A stretch of DNA of 8,551 bases from JASFRI01 sp050115015. Lineage in GTDB: Bacteria; Acidobacteriota; Polarisedimenticolia; CBDVAL01. Shown in pieces: positions 1 through 7,992 of this stretch (position 1 is the first letter of the stretch; every line of letters starts with the position of its first letter). Made by a program: the position numbers and the translations under genes. The stretch is from assembly GCA_050115015.1 (NCBI GenBank), contig JASFRI010000175.1, positions 1-8,551 on the forward strand, read 5' to 3'. The notes under the pieces were generated by a model. It was not told where the DNA came from and did not search any database. It saw only the letters and a program-made list of their open reading frames with translations.

Positions 1-488
1 CCGGCCCGCGGATCGACGTCTCCCGGGACGTCAACGAGACCTCGTCACTGGTCTGGCACGCCAAGTCCTCCGGTGGCAAGGGGGCGGCCCTGCTGCTGGG
101 AGGAGGCTCCCCGAAGAACTTCGTCCTGCAGACCGAGCCGCAGATCCAGGAGATCCTCGGCATCGAGGAGTGGGGGTTCGACTACTACATCCAGCTCACC
201 GACGCGCGTCCGGACACCGGCGGCCTCTCCGGGGCAACCCCGTCCGAGGGGGTGTCCTGGGGGAAGGTGGACCCCCGGACCGTGGAGGAGACGACGGTCG
301 CCGTCTACTGCGACGCCACCATCGCCGCGCCGATGCTCGCGGCCTACGCGCTGGATCGACGGCAACCCCGGCCGCTGAAGCGTCTGTACGACCGCCGGGA
401 GGAGCTGTACGGCGCGCTCCGCGAACGCTACCTGCGCAACCACAGGCTGGGGGACGAGAAGCGGCCCGAGCGCCGTCCGGAGTTCTGA
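1..488 (+). CDS. Deoxyhypusine synthase-like protein, C-terminal part (5' end outside the window)
   Basis: The reading frame begins at base 3 and runs 161 residues to a TGA at 486-488. The fragment carries the hallmarks of the deoxyhypusine synthase superfamily, an NAD-dependent aminobutyl transferase fold: GGGSPKN at fragment residues 33-39, TDARPDTGGLSGATPSE at 66-82, and VSWGKV at 84-89, whose Lys88 aligns with the lysine that carries the enzyme-imine intermediate in eukaryotic deoxyhypusine synthase. The His-His that follows the glycine-rich motif in the eukaryotic enzyme is replaced here by Asn-Phe. Bacteria lack eIF5A, so true deoxyhypusine synthesis is unlikely; bacterial relatives are thought to make polyamines such as homospermidine or guanidino-polyamines. 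The family is certain, the substrate is not. The gene converges on the next one and ends 14 bases from its stop codon; a small perfect palindrome, CCGGCGCCGG (492-501), lies between them. Confidence 0.93.
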   Translation, partial: GPRIDVSRDVNETSSLVWHAKSSGGKGAALLLGGGSPKNFVLQTEPQIQEILGIEEWGFDYYIQLTDARPDTGGLSGATPSEGVSWGKVDPRTVEETTVAVYCDATIAAPMLAAYALDRRQPRPLKRLYDRREELYGALRERYLRNHRLGDEKRPERRPEF

Positions 489-502
489 CCGCCGGCGCCG
501 GA

Positions 503-817
503 TCAGATGTCCAGCGGCTCGACGAGGACGCCTTCCTCGAGGTCGACCGCCTTCTCCAGCTCCGTGCGGAGCCCGCGGATGTGCAGCAACGCGCGGGCGC
601 AGCGATCGCAGTCGCTCTCCGCCGTGTCGCATGGAACACCGTCGGCCTGCACCTCGGCGCACCGGGGACAGCGGGCGAGCTCCAGGGCCTCGTCGAGGCG
701 GTACAGCAGCTCGTCGTGCGTACCCAGCCACAGCCGGGTGCGGAGCAGCTCGAGCAGGCGGATCTCCTGCTGCAGCAACGGCGGGACCAGGCGGGACGGC
801 GCGGGTGACTTCGCCAT
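503..817 (-). CDS. Hypothetical protein with zinc-ribbon-like cysteine pairs, 104 aa
   Basis: I do not recognise a named family. The ATG at 817-815 is chosen because a strong Shine-Dalgarno, GGAGGGAG (bases 830-823), precedes it by 5 bases. An in-frame extension to 955 would add a low-complexity Gly/Pro/Arg stretch that looks non-coding. Residues 14-48 are Leu- and Glu/Arg-rich and probably helical. They are followed by cysteines C50-x2-C53, C63 and C70-x2-C73, and then a second helical stretch (74-92) and an acidic tail. Two CxxC pairs 17 residues apart suggest a structural zinc site, or less likely a redox or Fe-S site. No signal peptide or membrane segment is visible, so it is probably cytoplasmic. 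The surrounding high-GC codon pattern supports coding. The gene stands alone on the minus strand, with no operon partner in the window. A very stable hairpin (831-859) sits just upstream of its ribosome binding site. Confidence 0.68.
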   Translation of the reverse strand: MAKSPAPSRLVPPLLQQEIRLLELLRTRLWLGTHDELLYRLDEALELARCPRCAEVQADGVPCDTAESDCDRCARALLHIRGLRTELEKAVDLEEGVLVEPLDI

Positions 818-822
818 GGGGG

Positions 823-830
823 CTCCCTCC
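823..830 (-). promoter_or_regulatory. Ribosome binding site deciding the start of the 104-aa minus-strand protein
   Basis: On the minus strand this reads GGAGGGAG and lies 5 bases before the ATG at 817. It is the reason the start is placed there and not at the upstream ATG at 955. Confidence 0.65.
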
Positions 831-859
831 GGTCCGCCGGCCCCGGGGGCTGGCGGACC
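831..859. repeat. Strong GC hairpin upstream of the 104-aa gene
   Basis: GGTCCGCCGGCC (831-842) can pair with 848-859 over 12 positions around a 5-base loop (843-847). Pairing is complete on the + strand with one G-U wobble (839/851). On the minus strand that position is a C-A mismatch. The minus-strand transcript would fold it directly before the Shine-Dalgarno at 830-823, so it could affect translation of that gene. It could equally be a folding element of an unseen + strand transcript. There is no U-run after either side, so a classic intrinsic terminator is unlikely. Confidence 0.55.
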
Positions 860-900
860 CTCTTCCCGGCCCGGCCGGCCGGGTGGCGGTCCGTCGGTGT

Positions 901-964
901 CGTACGCGCGCCCTTCGCCTGGGTGCAATGCCCCATCGGTGGGCGAAAGGGCCACGCGCGCACG
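901..964. repeat. Long imperfect hairpin (about 18 paired positions)
   Basis: The left arm 901-919 pairs with 942-964 in blocks: CGT/ACG, a 904/961 mismatch, CGCGCG (905-910) with CGCGCG (955-960), a 3-base bulge (952-954), CCCTT (911-915) with AAGGG (947-951), a single bulged A946, and CGCC (916-919) with GGCG (942-945). The apical part (920-941) can form a smaller stem, with GGG and GC pairing to GC and CCC around an AAT loop. The block pattern resembles a structured RNA element, but no known family is recognised. Confidence 0.45.
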
Positions 965-991
965 GGACGGGCATCCAGCGCACCCGTCCCG
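963..991. repeat. Perfect 9-bp inverted repeat
   Basis: CGGGACGGG (963-971) and CCCGTCCCG (983-991) are perfect inverse complements around an 11-base loop. A 5-bp stem with a 3-base loop (CGGGC at 993-997, GCCCG at 1001-1005) follows directly. The left arm shares two bases with the outermost pairs of the preceding hairpin, so the two outer stems would compete. Confidence 0.5.
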
Positions 992-1217
992 ACGGGCTCC
1001 GCCCGGAGGATCAGCAACCCGCGTGCCAGGGTGCGGAGCCGCGGATCAGGGGTCGGTCCCGGACACCTCGTCCACCGCGGCGCGAAAGCTCCCCTCGAGT
1101 CCCGCCGGGAGGGACGGGGACGGGCTCGCCGATCCGCTGGCGCTACACGACCATGGCGGCGAGCTGCGGGCCCTGCTGCGAGGGGTGGAACCCGTCCCCG
1201 CAGGATCGTAGTCAGGC

Positions 1218-1247
1218 CGGACCGGACGGAGCGAGGGCCGCTATAAT
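1218..1247 (+). promoter_or_regulatory. Probable promoter of the Nudix gene
   Basis: A perfect -10 hexamer, TATAAT (1242-1247), lies 46 bases before the GTG start. The best -35 is weak: CGGACC at 1218-1223, which keeps only the central GAC of TTGACA, with 18-base spacing. A transcript would begin near 1254, giving a leader of about 40 bases. The strong -10 in a very GC-rich setting is the main evidence. Confidence 0.45.
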
Positions 1248-1293
1248 GGGGGAATGGTCGTGCCTCCCCGGAGGTGCGCCGGCGGGAGGGGTC

Positions 1294-2076
1294 GTGAACC
1301 TGGAACAGCTCCTCGCGGAGCTCGATGCCGTCCTCGAGCGACGCATCACCGGGCAGCGCCGCAAGGTGTTCGAGGTCGCCCACCGCCTCGACCCACGGCT
1401 CACCTGGGACGACATCGTGAACCCGGACGCCCCGGAGCTCCGCGGCAGCTCCCGGTTCCAGTACGAGGACGGCACCCTGGCCGGCCTCCTCTCGGCGCAG
1501 ATCGTCCTCCGGGCCCACCTGCGCGGGCTCCAGGAGACCGCACTCGCCGCGGACCACGATCACGACGACGGGACCATCCTCTACCGCCACTGCCCACGCT
1601 GTGGTGCCCGCCTAGAGCTCCGCCGGCACATGGCGCACGACCCGCCCCGCCTGACCTGTCGGGGCTGCTCGTTCGTCTTCTACCTGGACCCCAAGGTCGC
1701 GGCGGGGGTGATCCTCGAGCAGGACGGCGGGATCCTCCTGGCCCGTCGGGACATCGAGCCGCGGGCCGGTGCCTGGGGATTCCCCTCGGGTTACGTCGAT
1801 CGCGGGGAGCGCGTCGAGGAGGCAGCGCTCCGCGAGGTCCGGGAGGAGGTCGGCGTCGAGGCACGGATCGATCGCCTGGTGGGCCTCTACTCCTATGCCG
1901 GCCGGCCGGTCATCATCGCCGTGTTCGCGGGGGCGGTGGTATCCGGCAAGCCGATTGCAGGGCACGAGACCCGGGAGGTCGGCACCTTCCGCCCGGAGGA
2001 GATCCCCTGGCCCGAGCTGGCCTTCCCGTCCACCCGGGACTCCCTGCAGGACTACCTGGCAGCCTCCAGAGACTGA
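1294..2076 (+). CDS. Nudix hydrolase with zinc ribbon and uncharacterised N-terminal domain, 260 aa
   Basis: The GTG at 1294 is chosen because GGGAGG (1284-1289) precedes it by 4 bases; the only upstream in-frame ATG (1246) falls inside the -10 box. Residues 1-80 form an alpha-helical domain of unknown function, with a segment around 41-62 (NPDAPELR, then YEDG). A zinc ribbon follows: C100-x2-C103 and C122-x2-C125. The Nudix fold spans about 134-250, with a perfect Nudix box from G166 to V188 (G-x5-E172-x7-REVREEVGV), whose glutamates bind Mg or Mn for hydrolysis of a nucleoside diphosphate linked to another group. A zinc ribbon directly before a Nudix domain is also seen in NADH-pyrophosphatase (NudC)-like enzymes, so a dinucleotide or nucleotide-sugar substrate is possible, but the NudC-specific tail motif is not evident. 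It reads in the same direction as the SUF operon but is separated from it by 143 bases with an own promoter, so it is probably a separate unit. Confidence 0.9.
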   Translation: MNLEQLLAELDAVLERRITGQRRKVFEVAHRLDPRLTWDDIVNPDAPELRGSSRFQYEDGTLAGLLSAQIVLRAHLRGLQETALAADHDHDDGTILYRHCPRCGARLELRRHMAHDPPRLTCRGCSFVFYLDPKVAAGVILEQDGGILLARRDIEPRAGAWGFPSGYVDRGERVEEAALREVREEVGVEARIDRLVGLYSYAGRPVIIAVFAGAVVSGKPIAGHETREVGTFRPEEIPWPELAFPSTRDSLQDYLAASRD

Positions 2077-2148
2077 TCAAGCTTCTTTTCAATCGGTTAG
2101 CGGTCTGCGGCCGGTCCCCCGGGGCTCGGGAAATCCTTCACGAACTGG

Positions 2149-2177
2149 TTGACAGGTCCGGTCACCGTTGGTAGACT
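2149..2177 (+). promoter_or_regulatory. SUF operon promoter (TTGACA-17-TAGACT)
   Basis: A consensus -35, TTGACA (2149-2154), is followed by exactly 17 bases and TAGACT (2172-2177), which matches TATAAT at four of six positions. Transcription would start near 2184, about 36 bases before the regulator's ATG. The region 2077-2210 is visibly richer in A and T than the genes on both sides, as expected for a promoter region. No other promoter is evident inside the operon, so this one probably drives all seven genes. Confidence 0.8.
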
Positions 2178-2189
2178 CAATACAGGACG

Positions 2190-2204
2190 AAAGAGGTCCT
2201 CTTT
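2190..2204. promoter_or_regulatory. 15-bp palindrome, candidate operator in the SUF leader
   Basis: AAAGAGG-T-CCTCTTT is a perfect 7-bp inverted repeat around one central base. It lies just after the predicted transcription start and ends 15 bases before the regulator's ATG. The position suits a repressor roadblock, and autoregulation by an adjacent Rrf2 regulator is common. It does not match the E. coli IscR type 1 or type 2 consensus. A one-base loop makes it poor as an RNA hairpin, so a protein-binding site is the likelier reading. The function is inferred from position and symmetry alone. Confidence 0.45.
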
Positions 2205-2219
2205 AAACCGGAGCGCCCG

Positions 2220-2687
2220 ATGATCCGCATGACCCGCCTGACGGACTACGGCATCGTACTGCTGACCCGGATGGCGCGGGGGGGAACCGGGACGGTGCAC
2301 AACGCAAGGGACCTCGCCGGCGCCGTCGGGCTGCCGCTCCCGACGGTCAACAAGATCCTCAAGACCCTCACGCGGAAGGGTCTGCTCGAGTCCCACCGGG
2401 GTGTGAAGGGGGGATACGGTCTTGCCCGAATGCCGGAGGAGATCTCGATCCTAGAGGTGATCGACGCCACGGAAGGTCCGGTGGCGATCACGGACTGCTC
2501 CAGCGAGGGAGAGGGCTGCGAGCACGAGGAGATGTGCCCGCTGGACGGCAGCTGGCGGCGGATCAACGACGTGATCCGGCGGGCCCTGGAGGGCATCACG
2601 CTGGCGGAGATGGCCCGACCGGCCCCCGTCGGCGGCGAGGTCGCCCGGTTGCGCCGCCATCGCGAGGACGCCACCACCCCCTGCTGA
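2220..2687 (+). CDS. Rrf2/IscR-family SUF system regulator, 155 aa
   Basis: This is a transcription factor predicted to control Fe-S cluster assembly in response to cluster availability. The ATG at 2220 has GGAG (2210-2213) 6 bases upstream. The N-terminus (MTRLTDYGIVLL) and the winged helix-turn-helix at about residues 27-70, including LPLPTVNKILKTL and the wing GVKGGYGLAR, are typical of Rrf2 proteins. C93, C100 and C106 give spacing C-x6-C-x5-C, close to the C-x5-C-x5-C that holds the [2Fe-2S] cluster in E. coli IscR, so cluster binding is likely. Being first in the operon and 23 bases before sufB, it matches the SUF-specific Rrf2 subgroup found in proteobacteria, not a nitrite (NsrR) or cysteine (CymR) sensor. 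Autoregulation through the upstream palindrome is plausible but inferred. Confidence 0.93.
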   Translation: MIRMTRLTDYGIVLLTRMARGGTGTVHNARDLAGAVGLPLPTVNKILKTLTRKGLLESHRGVKGGYGLARMPEEISILEVIDATEGPVAITDCSSEGEGCEHEEMCPLDGSWRRINDVIRRALEGITLAEMARPAPVGGEVARLRRHREDATTPC

Positions 2688-2710
2688 GGCCGGGGATCGC
2701 AAGGGAAGCC

Positions 2711-4156
<1,446 letters not shown>

Positions 4157-4180
4157 TCGGCGCGCAGGGAGAACCCAGCC

Positions 4181-4933
<753 letters not shown>

Positions 4934-4941
4934 GGGAGAGC

Positions 4942-6276
4942 ATGGCCGTCCTCGAATCGGCAACCGTCGAGCACCATCTGGGCCGCTACACCGCCCGTCG
5001 GGAGGGCCTGTCCGGGGAGCCCGGCTTCCTCCGGGAGCTGCGGGAGGCCGGCATGGAGGCGTTCCGGTCCCGGGGCTTTCCCTCCCGGCGCGACGAGGAA
5101 TGGCGCGCCACACCGGTCCGCGGGCTGGCGGAGCTGCCGTTCCGTACCCTCGACCGGGACGGTGACGGGCTTTCACCCGCCACCCTGGAGGCGGCGGGCC
5201 TCGGGCTGCCGGGGGCCCTGGTGGTCCTCGTCAACGGCCGCTTCCATCCGGAGCTGTCCCGGGGGCTCGACGTGGACGGCGTGGAGATCGGGAGCCTGGC
5301 GGAGCGCGTCCGGCAGGACCCCGCCACGGTCGAGGCACACCTGGGGCGCCATGCGGACGCCTCCCGCAACCCCTTCGTGGCCCTCAACCAGGCCCTCTGG
5401 GCCGACGGCGCCTTCATCCGCGTCGCCGCTGGCGCCGAGGTGCCGGTCCCGGTGCAGATCCTTCACCTGGTGAAGGATCCCGGCGAGGTCGGCGTCTCCG
5501 ACCCCCGGACGCTCGTCCTGGTGGAGGAGGGGGCCCGGCTGCGGCTCGTGGAGGGTTACGCGGGGCCTGCCGGAGCCGTCTACTGGACGAACCCGGTCAC
5601 CGAGATCGTCGTGGGTTCCGGAGCGGAGGTCCGGCACCACAAGGTCCAGCGCGAGGGAGACGCGGCGTTCCACGTGGCGACCATCCAGGCGCAGGTGGGG
5701 CACGCCGGCGTGTTCTCGTCCCACTCGATCTCCCTCGGCGGCCGGCTGGTTCGCAACGACCTGAGGGTCGTGCTCGGCGCCGAAGGAGGGGACTGCACCC
5801 TGGACGGCCTCTACCTCCTGTCCGGCTCCCAGCACGAGGACAACCACACCTTCATCGATCACGCCCGGCCCCACTGCGCCAGCCGGGAGCTCTACAAGGG
5901 CATCCTCGACGGGGAGTCCCGCGGGGTCTTCCACGGAACGGTCCTGGTTCGGGCCGACGCCCAGAAGACCGACGCCCACCAGGCGAACCGGAACCTGCTG
6001 CTCTCCGACGACGCGCTCGTGGACACCCAGCCGAACCTGGAGATCTTCGCGGACGACGTGAAATGCGCGCATGGGGCGACGGTGGGGCAGCTGGAGGAGG
6101 CGGAGCTGTTCTACCTGCGAAGCCGCGGTCTGGACCCGGCGGAGGCCCGCCGCCTGCTGATTCACGCCTTCGCGGCGGAGATCCTGCGCCGCCTGCCCCT
6201 CGAGCCCCTGCGGGAGGCCCTGGAGTCGGAGCTGGCGACCCGGCTGCACCGGTTCGCCGGGGAGGAGGGAAGATGA
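4942..6276 (+). CDS. sufD: SufD, Fe-S cluster assembly scaffold subunit, 444 aa
   Basis: SufD is the SufB paralogue in the SufBC2D complex; it helps bring in iron and shapes the cluster site at the SufB interface. Residues 1-160 form a helical N-terminal region less conserved than the rest. The beta-helix core contains EDNHTFIDH (299-307) and FHGTVLVRADAQKTDAHQANRN (330-351 region), and the diagnostic VKCAHGATVG (373-382), in which H377 corresponds to E. coli His360 and C375 to Cys358. The C-terminus (FYLRSRGLDPAEARRLL) is the SufC-docking end. The ATG at 4942 has GAGGGAGAG (4932-4940) immediately upstream, overlapping the sufC stop. Its TGA overlaps the sufS ATG in an ATGA junction (6273-6276), suggesting coupled translation. 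Confidence 0.97.
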   Translation: MAVLESATVEHHLGRYTARREGLSGEPGFLRELREAGMEAFRSRGFPSRRDEEWRATPVRGLAELPFRTLDRDGDGLSPATLEAAGLGLPGALVVLVNGRFHPELSRGLDVDGVEIGSLAERVRQDPATVEAHLGRHADASRNPFVALNQALWADGAFIRVAAGAEVPVPVQILHLVKDPGEVGVSDPRTLVLVEEGARLRLVEGYAGPAGAVYWTNPVTEIVVGSGAEVRHHKVQREGDAAFHVATIQAQVGHAGVFSSHSISLGGRLVRNDLRVVLGAEGGDCTLDGLYLLSGSQHEDNHTFIDHARPHCASRELYKGILDGESRGVFHGTVLVRADAQKTDAHQANRNLLLSDDALVDTQPNLEIFADDVKCAHGATVGQLEEAELFYLRSRGLDPAEARRLLIHAFAAEILRRLPLEPLREALESELATRLHRFAGEEGR

Positions 6277-7535
6277 AGACCGCCGGCGAGGCCGTCCTGC
6301 CCGGCGAGAGCACGTCGGGCTACGACGTGGAGCGCATCCGGCGCGATTTCCCGATCCTCCGGGAGGCCGTGGGCGGGAAGCCGCTGGTCTATCTGGACAA
6401 CGCCGCCACCAGCCAGAAGCCGCGCCAGGTGCTCGACGCCCTCGAGTCGTTCTACGTCCACGAGAACTCGAATGTGCACCGGGGGCTGCACCAGCTGAGC
6501 CTGCGGGCGACCCGGTCCTACGAGGCCGCCCGCGAGACGCTGCAGGGATTCCTCGGTGCGGCGGCCCCGAGGGAGATCGTCTTCGTCCGCGGCGCCACGG
6601 AGGGGGTGAACCTCGTGGCCCGGTCCTTCGGGGGGAGCCGGGTGGGCGAGGGCGACGAGGTGCTGATCACCGCGATGGAGCACCACTCGAACATCGTCCC
6701 CTGGCAGCTTCTATGCGAGGAGCGCGGCGCCCGGCTCGTGGTCGCGCCGGTGGACGACCGCGGAGACGTCATCCCGGAGGAGTACCGCCGGTTGCTGGGG
6801 CCGCGGACCCGGATGGCGGCCATCGTCCACGTCTCCAACACGCTGGGTACGGTGAACCCCGTGGGCGAGATGATCCGGATGGCCCACGAGCGGGACGTCC
6901 CCGTCTTGGTCGACGGTGCGCAGGCCGCGCCCCATCTCCGGGTGGACGTCCGGGAGCTGGACGCGGACTTCTACGTCATCTCGGGCCACAAGATGTACGG
7001 CCCCACGGGGACCGGCGTGCTGTTCGGCAAGGCGGCGCTGCTCGAGAAGATGCCCCCGTACCAGTCCGGCGGGGACATGATCCGCTCCGTCACCTTCGAG
7101 AAGACCCGGTTCAACGACATCCCCTTCAAGTTCGAGGCGGGGACGCCCAACATCGCCGGCGCGGTGGGGCTGGGTGCGGCGGTCGACTACCTGTCCCGGA
7201 TCGGCATCGACGCCGTCGCCGCCCACGAGGACCGTCTCCTGCGCTACGCCACCGACGCCCTCGCCTCGGTCGAGGGGCTGCGCATCCTCGGCACCGCGGC
7301 CCACAAGGCAGGGGTGATCTCCTTCGTCATGGACGGCGTGCACGCTCACGACGTGGGGACGATCCTGGACCAGGAAGGGGTGGCGGTGCGGGCCGGCCAC
7401 CACTGCACGCAGCCCCTCATGGCCCGGTTCGGCGTGCCGGCGACGACGCGGGCCTCCTTCGGCTGCTACAACACCCGGGGCGAGGTGGACGCGCTGGTCG
7501 CCGCCCTCCGGAAGGTGGCGGAGGTGTTCGGCTGA
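6273..7535 (+). CDS. sufS: SufS, type II cysteine desulfurase, 420 aa
   Basis: SufS is a PLP-dependent enzyme that converts L-cysteine to L-alanine and holds the released sulfur as a persulfide on its own cysteine. The N-terminal LDNAATSQKP (41-50) and HRGLHQLS (69-76) are family landmarks. EHHSNIVPW (136-144) carries the conserved His pair that contacts PLP, D214 lies in LVDGAQA, and K240 in SGHKMYGPTG forms the Schiff base. The catalytic persulfide cysteine is C378 in RAGHHCTQPLM, corresponding to E. coli Cys364. Length is normal for a type II desulfurase. The ATG at 6273 is preceded by GGAGGAGGGA (6261-6270), the strongest Shine-Dalgarno of the operon. The partner is probably SufU, which follows at once, because no SufE is present. 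Confidence 0.97.
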   Translation: MKTAGEAVLPGESTSGYDVERIRRDFPILREAVGGKPLVYLDNAATSQKPRQVLDALESFYVHENSNVHRGLHQLSLRATRSYEAARETLQGFLGAAAPREIVFVRGATEGVNLVARSFGGSRVGEGDEVLITAMEHHSNIVPWQLLCEERGARLVVAPVDDRGDVIPEEYRRLLGPRTRMAAIVHVSNTLGTVNPVGEMIRMAHERDVPVLVDGAQAAPHLRVDVRELDADFYVISGHKMYGPTGTGVLFGKAALLEKMPPYQSGGDMIRSVTFEKTRFNDIPFKFEAGTPNIAGAVGLGAAVDYLSRIGIDAVAAHEDRLLRYATDALASVEGLRILGTAAHKAGVISFVMDGVHAHDVGTILDQEGVAVRAGHHCTQPLMARFGVPATTRASFGCYNTRGEVDALVAALRKVAEVFG

Positions 7536-7981
7536 TGTCGGACCTCAGGGATCTCTATCAGGAGGTGATCCTCGACCACGGCAAGAGGCCGCGGAACTTC
7601 GGGCCGCTGGAGGGGGCGAATCGCACGCAGGAGGGGTACAACCCGCTCTGCGGCGACCGGCTCACGGTGTTCCTGCAGGTGGACGAGAGCGGGGTGGTCC
7701 GCGAGGTGACCTTCGAGGGGACCGGCTGCGCGATCTCCACCGCGTCCGCGTCGATGATGACCCAGACCCTGCGGGGGAAGACCGTCCAGCAGGCACACGA
7801 GATCTTCCGTCGCTTCCATGACCTCGTCACCGGGAAGGCGCAGCCGTCCGAAGATCTCGGGAAGCTGGCGGTGTTCGGGGGGGTCAGCGAGTTCCCCCTG
7901 CGCGTCAAGTGCGCGACGCTTCCGTGGCATACCGTGATCGCCGCCGTCGATGGATCCGACGAGCCGGTCACGACCGAATGA
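7535..7981 (+). CDS. sufU: SufU, zinc-dependent sulfur transfer protein (NifU/IscU-like), 148 aa
   Basis: SufU is a NifU/IscU-fold protein that accepts persulfide sulfur from SufS and passes it to the SufB scaffold. Ligands match the Bacillus type: C39 with D41 in NPLCGD, C65 in GTGCAIS and C126 in VKCATLPWHT, equivalent to the Cys41, Asp43, Cys66 and Cys128 zinc set. The insertion between residues 80 and 120 is typical of SufU and absent from IscU, and the HSC66-binding LPPVK motif of IscU is missing. The ATG overlaps the sufS stop in a TGATG junction (7533-7537), with GGAGG at 7520-7524, 10 bases upstream. A role as the SufS partner is the established one in systems lacking SufE. Confidence 0.95.
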   Translation: MSDLRDLYQEVILDHGKRPRNFGPLEGANRTQEGYNPLCGDRLTVFLQVDESGVVREVTFEGTGCAISTASASMMTQTLRGKTVQQAHEIFRRFHDLVTGKAQPSEDLGKLAVFGGVSEFPLRVKCATLPWHTVIAAVDGSDEPVTTE

Positions 7982-7986
7982 AGGAG
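7981..7986 (+). promoter_or_regulatory. Ribosome binding site supporting the GTG start of sufT
   Basis: AAGGAG lies 6 bases before the GTG at 7993. An ATG at 7978 is in the same frame and overlaps the sufU stop as ATGA, but the bases before it (GGTCACGACCGA) have no Shine-Dalgarno. The site favours 7993 but does not exclude the coupled ATG. Confidence 0.5.
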
Positions 7987-7992
7987 TCCGAC

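Larger units (their letters stand above)
818..1293. other. Long intergenic gap rich in inverted repeats, no convincing gene
   Basis: No open frame here has both a good start and protein-like composition. The frames that cross it are dominated by Arg, Gly, Pro and Ala runs typical of shadow frames in GC-rich DNA. The best small candidate is a GTG-started 62-codon frame at 1023-1211 with GGAGGA 12 bases upstream. Its last 28 codons look moderately coding-like, but it is not strong enough to call. The stretch holds a cluster of inverted repeats (831-859, 870-883, 901-964, 963-991, 993-1005, 1038-1081, 1096-1128) and a -10-like TATAAT at 1242-1247. I found no tRNA T-arm signature, no SRP, RNase P or tmRNA landmark, and no transposon ends. 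Confidence 0.6.

Noticed and set aside
880..1210. A known RNA gene (tRNA, SRP RNA, RNase P RNA, tmRNA) in the gap
   Set aside because: None of the landmark motifs, such as a T-loop TTCRA with a CCA end or the SRP GGAAG-type domain, was found on either strand.
631..1293. Extending the Nudix protein upstream to an ATG at 1246 or beyond
   Set aside because: The ATG at 1246 lies within the TATAAT element, and the upstream frame is Arg/Pro/Gly-rich shadow sequence. The GTG at 1294 has a Shine-Dalgarno and starts the protein-like sequence.
196..1590. A 464-codon minus-strand frame crossing the first gene, the 104-aa gene, the gap and the Nudix gene
   Set aside because: It is Arg/Pro/Ser-rich and overlaps real genes on both strands; no motif is visible and no start has a ribosome binding site that outcompetes the known genes.
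2077..2148. An intrinsic terminator after the Nudix gene
   Set aside because: The only stems are a 4-bp CCGG pair near 2111-2122 and short GC palindromes without a following U-run; the T-rich CTTCTTTTC lies before them.
2149..2210. An E. coli-type IscR type 1 or type 2 site, or a Fur box, at the SUF promoter
   Set aside because: No stretch around the promoter matches these consensus patterns; only the separate 15-bp palindrome is symmetric.
6063..6272. A 70-residue N-terminal extension of SufS
   Set aside because: It would read over the 3' end of sufD in another frame and is Gly/Pro/Arg-rich. The ATG at 6273 has a near-perfect Shine-Dalgarno and gives a family-standard length.
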